This document shows, one piece after another, positions 32,687 to 44,990 of a stretch of 64,000 bases of DNA (positions are counted from its first letter, which is position 1; every line of letters starts with the position of its first letter). The stretch covers positions 4,906,353 to 4,970,352 of the forward strand of contig CM055107.1 in assembly GCA_029204225.1 (NCBI GenBank), written 5' to 3'. Source of the DNA: Diphasiastrum complanatum (Eukaryota > Streptophyta > Lycopodiopsida > Lycopodiales > Lycopodiaceae). Both the position numbers and the translations under genes were made by a program. The notes under the pieces are model-generated. The model made no database searches, had not been told where the DNA came from, and saw only the letters and a list, made by a program, of their open reading frames with translations.

Positions 32687-34085
32687 CGTGTGAAATAAAG
32701 TAGCATCATATACATGTAGTACCAAATTATCATACATAGGTAGTACTAGAATGGTAGAAAGTAGCAACAAGTAGTACCAAAGCATCATATACAGGTAATA
32801 CCAAAGTACCAAAGCATCTTATAGTACCAAAATATCTAATATGTAGAAAGTACAAGAACCTTAATTGGTAGTGTGGAGGCCAAAATTGTTACACGATAGG
32901 TTCAAATAGTACCAATCTTTGGTACTCAAAAGTTTAAGGAACACGTAAATATTACAAAAATCTAAGTATAAATCTTGTAAAATTGGTAGTAACTAAAGCT
33001 TAGATTCCACCACTTGGTAAACAACACTAAAATAGTACCAAAAAGACCACAACGAATTGTATGTGAACTACGAACACAAATAAATATAAAGAAAAAAGTA
33101 CCCAATTTTATAGTTTTATGGGTAAAATATGATCACGAGAAGTCTAAATAGTACCAATTTGGTGGATTTCAAAATAAAAATGAGACACTTACTATAAAAG
33201 AATTTAATTTGGTAGTTGGGAGGATCAGATTGGTACTCGATAAGTTATTGTAGTACCATTCTTTTGTATTCAAGAGTTTTACCAACAAAAAAAAAGTACA
33301 AAATTTGTAAAGTTAGTGCCCGACTACTGGAGTAATACTGCCAATTGGTGTAACAACACTAAAGCAGTACCAAAAAGATCGCGTCGGTCATGTGCAATAT
33401 GCAAATACGACGAAATATAAAAAAATAGAATCAAATGCTGTAGATTCTAAAATAAAAATGGTACACACTATAAATCTCAGTAGACCAATTTGGATGATTT
33501 TAGAATGAAAATGAGACACGAGGTATTAAAGAACCTATTTTGGTAGTCTGTTTATCAAAATTATTACACGATAAGTTCCAGTAGTACCAATACAAACATT
33601 CAAGACAAATATTCAAACATTCATATACAAACATTCAATACAAATATTGCTTCATTACAAACATTCAATACAAATATTGCTTCATTAGTACAAATCAGTG
33701 GCAAATGACTTTGAGACTTCAATCTTAAAACAAAAATGCAGACCAACATGTACCAGCAAGTATGAATACTATCAAACTTTGGTAGTCGAGGGTTTCAAAA
33801 AATGTCAAAATGCAGTCGAACATAATTTTCTTGTTGTTGCACGTTGAATAGCTGTTTATAAGCTTTTTAAAATACCAAAGTACCACAGATAAAATAATCA
33901 GTTGTGCAAAAACTACTACAAGTCTCAAAGTACAAAACAGTACTTTTGAAAACACCTGAAATATTACAAGTACCAAAAGTTCCAAAATATTTAAAAGCAC
34001 CAAATAGCTAAATGCTAGTAGATCAAAAAGTACCAAAATGTTGCAAACAACAGATTGAAGAAACGTTTGAGAACTACCAAAACTA
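32687..34085. repeat. AGTACCAA-rich region with a ~335-bp satellite
   Basis: Units beginning near 32869, 33213 and 33541 share GGTAGT..GGAGG or similar, a CGATAGGTT/CGATAAGTT phrase, AGTACCA, and (in the first two) ACAACACTAAA..AGTACCAAAAAGA. Spacing is 344 and 328 bp. The motif AGTACCAA also recurs outside the units between 32708 and 34040. The minus-strand frame at 33725-34150 follows from this composition and is not a gene. Confidence 0.7.
33627..33686. repeat. Perfect 30-bp tandem duplication
   Basis: Two adjacent 30-bp units starting ACAAACATTCAATACAAAT at 33627 and 33657 are identical. Confidence 0.9.
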
Positions 34086-35387
34086 TCAAAAGCACCAAAG
34101 AGCAACAAACAACAATACTTTCTGCACACCAGAAGTACAAAATGTTCCATGAGGTCCTTCCCGTTTCTTACCAGCCCAATAAATCTCTAGATTTTTGTGT
34201 AATAGATCTTTGAAAGCTTGTTGCATCACCCTTTGAAATGTGGACGGGGCATTACATAGACCGAATGGCATAACTTTATACGTGAAGGTGCCAAACTCTG
34301 TAACAAATGTCATTTTGAAACGATCTTCAAGAGCAATTTGGACTAAGAAATAGCCACTAAAATCATCCAGGAAGCTAAAAGCTTCTGCTCCTGCCATATC
34401 TTCGAGAAGTTGTGTGGTCAAAGGTAATGGGAAGTGATCTTTCTCTGTTTGATCATTAAGTTTCTTCAAATCCACGCAGATATAGAGTTTACCATTTTTC
34501 TTTGGTACCACCACAATTGGTGATACCCAACTTGTATGCTCGATTTCATAAATGAAACCAACATCAAGAAGCTCCTGAATATCTTTTCGTATCTTCTCGC
34601 GATAGGTAGGATTGGTGCGATAAGGTTTGGCTCTTATAGGTATGGCACCATCCTATATTGGAATTGTGTGGACTGCAACGTCAGGAGGAACCCCCTTCAT
34701 TTCTTTATAACTCCACGCAAACACATCTCCGTATTTGCGCAATAGCTTTTCCAAATCCCATAATTGAGTTGGACTCAGGTGGGCTCCTACGTGTACAATA
34801 TGATATGTCGTCATCATCATCCTTCAGATTAAGAGATATTGCCTTTGCAGGTCCCTCAAAAGAAGTTGATGGTGGTTGAGGCACCCGTTTTGGCTTTATC
34901 ATACTGATGATGACATCATCAATCATGTAATTCTTAAAGTGCTGGGAAACATCATATAGTGGATCATCAACGATTTCAGATGGGATCTTAGGAATGTCCT
35001 CTATAGGTGGGCTTGTAGATGATGAAGCTTGGCTAGGATTTTTTGATTTTGTATCAAAGGTTTGATTGGCTGTTTCAGCTTTTCACGCATTTGGAATTGC
35101 TTATCAGTCAATCGTACATCAAGCATGCAGGGTATTTGTGGATTTGTAGTAGTAGACATGCATGGATTTTTTTGTGATTTTTCTTGAACTAAGTCTTCGT
35201 CAATGGTGTTCAAGATTTCATCATTGTGTACATCCCATTGATAGACTTTTACCTTTGGCCGATATACATGAGTATTTATTGGTTGTGGATGTTGCACACA
35301 AGCCAATGGTGATGGACATTTGGCTTGTTGCACCCAAGCCAATGGTGATGGACATTTGGCTAAAAGCATGGTTTGGTAGTATAACAT
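34086..35387 (-). pseudogene. Ty3/gypsy reverse transcriptase start with upstream linker
   Basis: Minus strand, 34600-34150: RTNPTYREKIRKDIQELLD, then SPIVVVPKKNGKLYICVDLK, FSFLDDFSGYFLVQIA and VMPFGLCNAPSTFQRVM. This is the fingers and palm of a gypsy RT, including the first catalytic Asp (FLDDFSGY). The sequence diverges just before the expected Y-x-D-D catalytic motif (LEIYWAG), so the copy is truncated there near 34150. Upstream (34700-35387) is a linker with an acidic run (LKDDDDDIS). It needs shifts near 34515 and 34680. RNase H and integrase are absent. Confidence 0.88.
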
Positions 35388-35745
35388 GGACTTTCAAGGA
35401 CACTACCTTTTTTGGGTAGAAATGCACTTTTGTATTATTATACACTATTTTTAACTAATACTTTTGACTTGCAATAACTTTTTAGCTGTACTTCGGAAGT
35501 ATGTAATGTAATATATTATTGGAAAGCACTCGCCAAAAGCGCTTTCTAATGTACCAAACTCCACTGAAATTGGACTTACCACTAAAAAGTTATGTCATTT
35601 TTAATGTGGACTCAAAAAATTATGATTAATGAAATCCCCATACTTTTGACTTGCCATAACTTTTTAACCATAGCTTAGAAGTATGTCATCTAAAATATCA
35701 TTGGAAAGTGCTTGTCAAGTGCTTTCTAACGCACCAAACTCCACT
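35388..35745. repeat. Two-unit repeat, about 182-bp spacing
   Basis: Unit 1 (35459-35565) and unit 2 (35641-35745) both start TACTTTTGACTTGC(A/C)ATAAC and end CACCAAACTCCACT or a close variant. Between them lies the segment that matches 29870-29935 in reverse complement. Unit 2 ends exactly where the CACTA-like exon begins, which marks an insertion or deletion junction. Confidence 0.8.
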
Positions 35746-36750
35746 AATGTGCCGACATAGTCTAGGTCGTCCGAAATGATATTAGGGTCCCTCACACTAG
35801 AATGACTCTCTTGTTGAAAGTTGGCCATTATACTACAATCATATGTACGTCGCTTCTTGTCAACTCTCTTAACATGATAATGGTGTCCATATGCCCACAT
35901 GGAAATGTATGATGTATACTAAAACACAAAAAAAAAACAAATGTGTGTAATTAAAAATACTATCTATATATTGAGTAGTACAAGAACAAAACTTCACAAA
36001 AACAATACGACACTAACCTTCCATCCACATTGACGAACAAATTCCCATTCTAGTTCGGTTTTTTCTCCGTTTTCGAATGCTTTTAGCATCATATCAAAAA
36101 CCCATTCACAAGAGCATTTTGAAGGTAAAGGCTCCAAAGGTTTGTCGTTCTCCAATGCTTTCCTTCTTCTTCGATTGATATTTCTTCTTCGTTTCAATGT
36201 TATGTTTATTTCCTTTTTGGCTTCTTCATACCTTGAAATCCACTTTTTCATTTCTCCATAGTTATATGATATAAATGTGTCAATTGAAGATCTCAAGTCG
36301 AGAGGCACTGTCTTTGTCAAGGTCATCAGTGAAGACAAGAGGTTGCAGGGAAAGGGAAGCATCAGAAGCTGAAGGAGTAGTAACAATAAGAGAAACACCA
36401 TTTTCAATTCCAAGCACATGAAAACTTTTCTAATATGTGAATTGCATAACTTTTTCTCTTCTTCAAATTTTTCCACAAAATCATTAAGACGGCTAAGAAG
36501 ATTTTCCACAAGGCTCAGAGGCTGTTTCTTCTTAACAAACTCAAGATAAATCTTTACCCAGTCAAGAGTTTCAAGAAGGTCAATCATATAGAAAATCTTA
36601 TCCTCAAATCCAGCAGAAGAACAAATAGCCCTATCATTGTTAATGATATACTTACGCAAATCAATGGCCTTTTTCATACAGTAGATAAGAGTCTGGACAA
36701 AATAGCCAGGTGGAGGTAGGGGCTCCCCGTAACCCAAAGAAACAGCTTCC
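35742..36750 (-). pseudogene. CACTA-transposon-like fragment (DUF4216-type) with upstream exon
   Basis: Exon 36750-36018 opens after a TTGGTTTCAG acceptor and encodes SLGYGEPLPPPGYFVQTLIY, a coiled-coil-like basic/acidic middle, a low-complexity Leu run, an Arg-rich block (KRRRNINRRRRK), and ELEWEFVRQCGWK. A 99-nt intron (35919-36017, GTTAGT..TTTTAG) joins it in phase 0 to exon 35918-35742. That exon reads WAYGHHYHVKRVDKKRRTYD, then NFQQESHSSVRDPN and DYVGTLVEF. The second exon resembles the DUF4216 region found in plant CACTA transposase genes. I recognise nothing in the first exon. The 3' end is cut by a repeat, so I treat it as a fragment. Confidence 0.5.
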
Positions 36751-36804
36751 TGAAACCAACATGTGGACTAAATCATAAAACATAAATTTCAGCACTATCC
36801 CAAA

Positions 36805-37677
36805 CAAGGAATAGTAGGATTTACACCACCAGGGTGCATAGAGGGAGATACAAAACTGCACTTAGTTCCTCTTGACAAACCAGGTCTGAAATCTTTTAAA
36901 GCCTTTATTCATAAAGTTGAAAAGAAATATACAGTACTATAAAGCACCATTATAAAGCATAACCACTTTTAAGACGTCCAGCTGATAACTTGCCACCATC
37001 CCACAAAACAAAACTGCTCAAGTTAGTTTAGTGAGGAAGACCGGTGTCATAGCTGAACGACAGTTGTTATTCATGTTCAAAAGAAGTTATATTACTTAAC
37101 GGTTTTAAATAGCATTTTAACTCTTAGTCCAATCTTCCCAAACAAGCGGTGTATTAGCGATAGGCCAAGTGGTTATATCACCATATCAGGACGAGTGCCA
37201 TACTGATCAGCTTACGGTCAATTGGTCCCTATCAGTTCATTTTAAACATAGAGGAGTATGAAAATTTTAACCGTTTAAAGTTTTTCTTAGCCAAAAGACC
37301 TGGTGTGGACACGTGTGCAGGTATCAGAGCAATTCCATGCTATACTGACCCTAATGACCCAGTGAGGTATGTCACGCATTACTGTCCATACTCCTGAGCA
37401 TATCCATGCTTTCCAGTCATATCTCACCAGGAGTCTAGAATAACACAAAGACAAGTTAAAGTTAAGTGCTTCCATGGTTGTTACATCTGAGTAACGTAAC
37501 AATCATGGTATAGGGACACTGTGTAGGAAAGATATAATTTTAAAAAAGTAAGAGACCGCTTATGTTTCTACTAGGTATTAGGGCATATTCGTGCCATTCT
37601 ATTCCTTACGTAGAAACCATGCATCTTATGCATATCCATATTGTCTAAGATTGCAATGTTGGAGTTCTTACTGTGTA
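36805..37677 (+). mobile_element. Left arm of a large inverted repeat (foldback-like)
   Basis: About 873 bp whose reverse complement aligns along its length with 42167-43054. Matched landmarks are AAGGAATAG..GGATTTACACCACCAGG at the outer edge, CTTAGTTCCTCTTGACAAA, and CTACTAGGTATT near the inner edge. GGTATCAGAGC at 37320-37330 resembles a Met-tRNA primer site, with the first base changed. That suggests the arm contains LTR-element sequence. Confidence 0.8.
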
Positions 37678-38254
37678 TTTTTATGACACGGTTTCATCTT
37701 ATGGTGTGTTAATCTGATTCATATACAGGTTTAATGTGTTCTAGTATTGTTTCTTTTTTCGAAAAGAGGAAGTAAAAGCATAACTTGCATAGAATTGAAC
37801 ATACCGTGCTTGCTGAAGCCATAAAGTGTTTACTTACTCTAAAAAGTATACATGAATAGTTGCAGATGTGGCTTCTTGAGAGGATGCCATTGTTTCCTTT
37901 GCTTCGTGATGACTCTTTCTCTTTGGGTCATGAAAAACCAAAACAAGATTTCTTTAGAAAATATTTGCTTGTAAAAAGTTGTAGAGAGGAGCATATCTAA
38001 GTTGTATTCAGAATGAGTGAGGTAACCTGCATTATGTAAAATCAGTTGGTGCCATACCTTTTTTTTTGAAATAGCTAATGTTTTGGTATAGATATGAACC
38101 GAAACATACAAAGAAGATGCTTTAGTATAAAGATGCTACATCAAAAACAGTTATCAGTTTCGTATAGAAAGAACAAGGATATACGAAGACTCTTAGCAGA
38201 TTCATTCTACCACTGATAGCAAGGCGTAGTTAATAAATGAAAAAATAATACTCG

Positions 38255-38760
38255 TACTCCCCATCACTGGACAGTAGGATGTTTAGTGTGTAAAGTTGTA
38301 AACCGATGAGTGCCAAAGGAGGGGGATGGACAGTTGGTTGATCGCTTGATCTTAGGGACATCGACCTCTTGGAATCAAACATTTTGAACGTAATGGAGAG
38401 TCAACTATCCATCACTGGATAGTGACCTCCTTGATCAATGCATTTTATCATAGAAAAGAGTATGATGTCCATTGCTGGACAACGACTTCATTACTCAATG
38501 AATTGAAAAAAAAAGTGAAGAGCCATCTGGACAACAACCTTCTATTATGTAGAAAAGTGCTCAGTAACTCAATGAATGAGGCTATCCTTCCATCGTTGTC
38601 AAGCGAAGTATGTATGAGTTGCTTTTTGCTAAAGAAGTGGCCAAATGAAAGTAACTATCCATCGCTACCTATTGAGGTAGGATGGAAGTGTTTTCATGCA
38701 TAAGGAGTGGTGTTCATTGTTGGAAAGCCATGTATCTCCATCCTACGAAAGCACATTTGC
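38255..38760 (-). repeat. Left inner array, roughly 55-70-bp repeats
   Basis: The core CCATC(A/G)CTGGA recurs at 38271, 38409, 38469, 38523, 38590, 38659 and 38714, with one degenerate or missing unit near 38340. It is the reverse complement of the core of the right array. Short frames here (38422-38703) come from the repeat. Confidence 0.7.
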
Positions 38761-39222
38761 TTCACTTATGTGATAAATGAACATAAATAGTAGCTTGCAG
38801 TTATCAAAGCATCATTACCATGGGAATGAATCCAAGCCAAAGAGAGATTGAATACGTACCGTATGATAGTGAAGTGATGATCCATGAATCAATAGGGTGC
38901 ACTCTCAGCAGATGATAGGAGAGAACCCACTCTCTGGTGTTGTAGAGACAAACCTTCAAAAAAAGCATGATTTTATAGTGTCAATCTAGATAGCATCCTG
39001 GAAGGTGTGATTGAGAGAGGGAAAATCAGTTTCCCTCCAATAAGGGAATTTAACATTTAAAAAGTCTTATGGAGTACTTTGAATAGTTTTAAAGTGGGAG
39101 ACCCACTAAGTTAAAGGCAGAACTTCATTATGTGAAGGAGTAGGATGTTGGAGAGGCGATTTCACTAAAGTTTTCCACGTGTCTGTTTGTGAAGTAGGGT
39201 GAAACTAAACAAAGGAGCATCC

Positions 39223-39325
<103 letters not shown>

Positions 39326-39838
39326 CAACATATTTCTTGTAGCAGTTTTGGATACTTGCTCATGGAAGGAAACAACAGTCAACTATGTCAAAGGAAGTAA
39401 TAAACGATGGATAGATGGATGAATGCTTTCCATTGATGGAGAAAACAAAAGAAAAAATTGTTTCCATTGCAGTTTCTATCCATTCTTCTCATCTCTCAAT
39501 CTCAATTGAATTGCAAGAATGAGCGGATATTAGCTCTGGCCACCACAAAATTTGAAAGCTCAGATTGGATAGAGTATGGATTATGATAACCAAACTCTAC
39601 GATGGATGGGAGTTCAAATCCAGTTGCTTCTAAAATTCAAGAGTCTCCTGCTCAGAGTGCCTCCGTTAAGAATGCTCCTTGCACTCATAGCTATTTGTGA
39701 TAGCAGCATGCCTCCTATTCCAAGTTCTAACCCACCAACTATTGTTGGTCACCATACTCAGCACATTCTATGTAACAATTTGATAATTTGCTATCTTTTT
39801 GTGTTTTTTCTACGCGTGGGTGCACGCGAGATACAGCC

Positions 39839-40105
<267 letters not shown>

Positions 40106-40158
40106 TGCGCACGGGAGAGAAAAGTCACCTAAAAAAAATCGGCTGCACGATGATTATG

Positions 40159-40290
40159 TGAGGTAATGGTCCATTGGTCGGGGACCACTACAAAAAATAA
40201 TCCGGTCCCCGGACAACTCGTGGCCTCTGCCACTCACTGCCAGATCCCGGATTATTCATGGTAATGGCCTGTCCAATGGCCATTACCTAC
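40159..40290. mobile_element. MITE-like element with imperfect terminal inverted repeats
   Basis: The left end AGGTAATGGTCCATTGG and right end CCAATGGCCATTACCT are inverted copies; the inner AATAATCCGG and CCGGATTATT are also paired. Total length is about 130 bp. No clear target duplication was seen. It lies between the two microsatellites. Confidence 0.65.
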
Positions 40291-40316
40291 TACATTAGAA
40301 CTAGTTGCGTGCCCCG

Positions 40317-40318
<2 letters not shown>

Positions 40319-40361
<43 letters not shown>
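40319..40361. repeat. (CT)n microsatellite, about 21 units
   Basis: Uninterrupted CT run ending at CATGG. Confidence 0.97.
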
Positions 40362-40363
<2 letters not shown>

Positions 40364-40840
40364 GGATTCTTCCTTACCTGGATTTGTCGTGTCTTAGGCA
40401 CAAAATACTACAAATAAACAATCTCTTCAATTAACAAGGTTTTTTTTACTTGCCCAAGCTTCAAAACTCTTAATAAGCTTATCTTGATGAAGTTAAGAAA
40501 ACTCCTAAAAAATTTGTTTTAGAAAAGACTACACTTTACAAAGGTTTTTTAAATTGTTATTATAAAGGAGGGAAAATAGAGTTCCCACCTCTTTTTAAAG
40601 ACATACCACCTTCCAGAAACTTCAAAATGTGGCTCTACAAACCTGCAGTTTTCGACACTTTCTCTTCACAATACTGAGAGGAGCTTCTTCGATTTCTTGC
40701 GCACGAATAGTGCGTCCTATTGGTGGCAATCTTTCACAGAAATCTATATGGTATGCTTTCTTGCTCTCAATCTCTTGCTATAGTTGCTCTCCTCCTACTT
40801 TTTCGTAAGCTTCGTAAGGGATGCCTTCTTTACATAAGTT

Positions 40841-41795
40841 TTTATGGCTAACGATGGTGGCTGTCCAGAAATAGATATTACTTAAAACTTCTTTATGAAA
40901 ACTGAGGCACATCCTACCCAGAAGGCAGTGATGGAGGCCTTCAATAGTTAATGAAAAATGTCTACTATCTCTTTTGATAGTACTAAAGCATAAGCCATAA
41001 GTTGACAACTTGTGTGCAGCTATTTTTATAAGCTTTTTGAGATATAAGCACACATCTGTCCAGCGATGGACAACCTACTATCTTTCTCACATTTTGTGAT
41101 AGCTTATGGAGTATGTAATGCATAGAGTCCAGCGATGGACTACATGCATTCATTCTCTATTTTGAGAAGAAGCTTTTGATAAAAGCTATGTAAGAGGCCC
41201 AACAATGAACCACATACATCTACTCTCTCTTTTCAGAGTAGATTCTTTACTAAGTATATAAAGAAGGTCGAGTGATGGACTACATGCTTATGCTCTCTTG
41301 TGAGAGTAAAACTTTTTTGATAATAAGCATGCAGCGTTCCAACGATGGACAACTTGCTTGTTTTTTCACTTCTCTGGATAAATTATGGAGTATGATATGC
41401 GTGAAGACCAGCAATGGACTACATGCATCCATTCTCTCCTCTAAAATCAAGATTCTGATAAATGCTAAGTAAGATGTCCAACGATGGACTACATGCATCC
41501 ACTCTCTCATTTGGAAGTAGTTTTCTCACTAAATCTATGAAGAAGGTCAAGCGATGGTTTAACATGCTTGAACTGTCTCTTTTGAGATTATACTTTGTGC
41601 TAACAATACATAAGAAGTATAGTGATGGATAGCATACATTTATACTCTCATGTAAAGGAAGTTTTTAGGATAAAACGAGTGGGGAGTCCTACGATGGACA
41701 ACAAGCTCTCCCTCTCTTGCTTCTGTTTATATTTACTATGAGCAATATGAGGGAGATCCAGCAATGGACTCCTACTAAGGCCTTTTTATGATAAT
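40841..41795 (+). repeat. Right inner array, ~70-bp tandem repeats, about 14 units
   Basis: The core CCAGCGATGGACTACATGC, or variants of it, recurs near 40854, 40929, 40996, 41065, 41134, 41206, 41274, 41344, 41413, 41482, 41552, 41622, 41692 and 41762. Spacing is 67-75 bp, mostly 69-70. A CTCTC tract follows most cores. It is the same repeat as in the left array, in the opposite orientation. Confidence 0.9.
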
Positions 41796-42166
41796 ACGGT
41801 GGGATTATGAACCTTCGGCTCATCATCCTACTATGAATTGTACTCTACAGCTCGTTTCTTCTACTGTCTTAAAGTGTAGGATGGTCTCTATTCTTACTAT
41901 GTACTCAAAATGCTAATACTTCTCGCTATGGTGTAAAGATAGCACTCCTATGGAAAACCTACTATGGTAGCATCTCAGGACATTTCATCTACAAACATTC
42001 ATGTATGAGCTTTTTGTTATCAATTTAGATACGAATCGAGTAAGTTTTATTTGCAAAAGAAATACATTAACCATGGTTACGATCCTTTAAAATGCGTCTT
42101 TCTTTCTATATAGATAAAAAAAAAAGGGTTGACTCTCATAAAAAATATATTATTGAATAATTTTTA

Positions 42167-43054
42167 CGGTAAGGACTCCAAGTAAGATGGTCTTAGACAG
42201 CATGAAAATGCGTAAGACACGTTGTCTCTACGGAAGGGTTAATATGACACGGATCTGCCGTAATACCTAGTAAAGACATTGGAAATCACTTACTAAATAA
42301 TCCAATCTGTCTATCCAAAATAGCGTCCATATTCATGGTCGCTATGTGATTCCCATATAACAATCATGATACCATCTTAACTTGGCCTGTCAAGTGTTTA
42401 TTTGATACAATTGGTGAGATACAACTGGAAAGCATGGATGTGCTTAGGAATATGGACAGTAATGCGTGACGTACCTTACTCCGTAAGGTCCACTTGGGTT
42501 AGTATAGCATGGATTTGCTCTGATACCAGCACACGTGTCAAGTCTTTTGGCTAAGTAAAACTTTAAACGGTTAATACTTTTTCATACTCTTATAAGCATA
42601 AATTGAACTGATACGGACCAATTGACCATAAGTTGATTAGTGTGGCACTCGCCCTGATATGGTGATTTAATGGCTTGGCCTATTGCTAAAACATCATATG
42701 TTTGGGAAGACTGGACTAAGTTTTATGATGCTATTCAAAGCTGTTAAGTAGTATAATTTCTTTTGGACATGAATAACAACTGTCGTTCAACTCTGACACT
42801 AGTCTTTCTCATTGAACTAACTTGAGCGATTTTGTTTTATAGGATGGTGGCAGGTATCAGCTGGACATCTTGAAAGTGGTTATGCTTTATGGTGCTTTCT
42901 AGTACTATATTTTACTTTTCAGTTGTATTTTACCTTGCTGGATTATGAATAAAGGCTTCAAAGAGCTTCAGCCTTGCTTTGTCAAGAGGAACTAAGTGCA
43001 GCCTTATAACTCTCTCTCTTGCATCCTGGTGGTGTAAATCCGACTATTCCTTTG
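42167..43054 (-). mobile_element. Right arm of the large inverted repeat
   Basis: About 888 bp, the inverted partner of 36805-37677. On the minus strand TGGTATCAGAGC (42517-42528) is a perfect Met-tRNA primer site after GACACGTGTGC. The matching place in the left arm reads GACACGTGTGC-AGGTATCAGAGC. The outer edge ends in CTATTCCTTTG, pairing with the left arm's CAAGGAATAG. Confidence 0.8.
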
Positions 43055-43126
43055 CTCAGAAGATAACGATGCATAGAAATTTGAGACATAGTCTCCCGAG
43101 CTCTCACCATTGCTAGATCCCGACAT
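43009..43126 (-). pseudogene. Short minus-strand frame crossing the right edge of the inverted repeat
   Basis: ATG 43126 opens MSGSSNGESSGDYVSNFYA and continues into the inverted-repeat arm (RNSRIYTTRMQ), ending after about 39 codons. It could be the start of a gene broken by the element. No family recognised; weak support. Confidence 0.25.
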
Positions 43127-43439
43127 GTTTTCTACATTCATAAACATACAAAACATTACAATAAACCCTAACAAATTGAAATGAAGAAAAAATAAAAAAT
43201 CAACGACAAAATTTTAATGCATATTGAAATGAAAAAAAAAATGAAAACCAACGACAAAACTTTAATGCATATTGGAGTTAAACTTTCGTACTTGTGAATA
43301 AAAAAGAGAGTATAGGAATGCGTTTACAACCTACAACTAGATGCAAAAGAATCATGTAAGTGACAACGTATAAGAATCAAAACATGAGAATCATACAATA
43401 ATTTGTTTTGTACTTGTGTGCATATGTGCAGTTTATCCC

Positions 43440-43740
43440 AAAGATATGGATTACATTTAGATCGATCTACTGATGAAGACACTACTCAAGTCAACAAGGT
43501 AATAATATACATGCATATTTTCTTGTTCATAAAGACTTTGTTACTATAGGTTAAATATGATTTCAAATATTGTGGTACAGTGACATGTACTTGATGTTTG
43601 TTTCTCACAGAAAAACTATTTTCAAGATAAAATATGGTGCTTATGCGTCAAGTGTGATGGGCAAAAGATGTGTGAAAGACGCATTTTTGAAAATCATTCG
43701 TGAAACTTTGGGTGAAAAGATGCGAGTCAACCATCAAATT
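43440..43740 (+). pseudogene. Two exon-like pieces, possible transposase-associated domain
   Basis: 43440-43499 (after TGTGCAG, before GTAATA) reads LSQRYGLHLDRSTDEDTTQV. The next piece, after TTTCTCACAG at 43608, reads KNYFQDKIWCLCVKCDGQKM. Its C-x-C-x2-C pattern recalls the Cys-rich motif of CACTA transposase-associated domains. The frame stops after ENHS. Tentative. Confidence 0.35.
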
Positions 43741-44149
43741 TGGAAGACATTGAGGTTTTTTAACTTTACATGATTGTTTTTTATTATAATATTTCTCAAT
43801 TTATATACGTCACTAATTGAATTTGTTTAGTGTGTGTAGCCAATAAATCGAATGCCATTAAGAAACTGAAATTTTATAGATCCTAATCGTTGTGCAGGAT
43901 GAAGAAGGAACTGTTAGAAGGCAAATGAATATTTTGGCAACCGGGCATTTCCAATTTTCCACCTCTAGCAATACAGATAGACTTTTTCTACATTTATGTT
44001 ACTGAAATAGAGTTTTTAAGTCTATCATGTGAAGCACTTTTACGCTCACATTTTACGCAGACTTTTTGGTACTGTGGATGAATTTTTTTATGAGATTACT
44101 TTCGGCTGGTCTTACCTACCAAGTGTTAAATATAAATGGTAATTTTCTT

Positions 44150-44439
44150 ATGATGTCCAATTTGATATAGATAACCCTCATCCATGTCAATGTTACTCTT
44201 TCAATCGTTTCAAAAATTTTAGTTTGGAAAAATTTGGCCATGTCGTTTGTACTGGTTGTAGTATTGTTAGGAGTTCTCTTTTACGAAAATCTTTAGAAAA
44301 AGGCCTAAACCACATAATGCTAAGGCAAGCTAATGTAAATGAAGTTGCTTTGGAACTCTACGACGGATGGTTTAAACTCATGAAAATCCTACCTTCTTAT
44401 TCTTCAGTAGATGATATCACTACATGCCACTTTTTGTAA
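44150..44439 (+). pseudogene. Unassigned coding relic with C-x-C and GHVV motifs
   Basis: The reading NPHPCQCYSFNRFKNFSLEK is followed by FGHVVCTGCSIVRSSLLRK and GLNHI, then a helical segment, and stops at 44439. A Cys pair, then G-H-V, then I..(N/R)..LR..L..G is a pattern I associate with sequence upstream of RT domains in some plant and algal elements. I cannot name the family with confidence. Confidence 0.35.
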
Positions 44440-44559
44440 AGATATCGCATTGAGTTTTATTAGAAAAGGTAAATGGTTTCATGGGAATACTGAATCTCTT
44501 GCTAAAAGAAAAACAAAAAACACAAATTTTTTTTCAGACAATTGCATCACAAGAACAAT

Positions 44560-44990
44560 CTGTCTAAAAATTGCACCCGCCAAAATTCAACTTTTCGAGT
44601 CTCTCAAAATTTTTTCGAGTTGTTCAGAAATTGCGTCCAATGATTCTATCCGACGAATTGCACAACAAGACTCTCTAATGATTGTATCCGACGACCTAAA
44701 AAAATCTCTTTAACATTTTCATCTGACCAGGTTTTTGAAATTTTCTACATTCTCGCATTTTCCAATTTTTTTCGAGTCTCTCGGAGTTTTTCGAGTTGTT
44801 CTGAAATTTTTCGGATTTCTTTAAATTTTTCGAATTTTTTTTAGTTTATTTTTCGAGTTTCCCGGATTTTCAAAATTTTTGACTTAATTTTTCAAGTTTT
44901 TCAAATTTCTAAATTTTTGAGTTTCTGGCATTTTTTTTCGAGTTTTTATGAATTTTTCTCGAATTTTTCTGAATTTTGATAAGCTCGCGG
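44560..44990. repeat. Low-complexity TTTTTCGAGTTTCT-type sequence
   Basis: Degenerate repeats of TTTTTCGAGT, TCGGATTT and similar phrases extend for about 430 bp. There is no coding potential beyond short frames. Confidence 0.7.

Noticed and set aside
33725-34150. 141-codon minus-strand hydrophobic frame
   Set aside because: Its composition follows from the AGTACCAA-rich repeat; no motif or start context supports it.
40841-41795. CRISPR-like array (regular repeats with spacers)
   Set aside because: The repeats are diverged, the 70-bp units have related rather than unique spacers, and the context is a eukaryotic transposon-rich region. It is a minisatellite.
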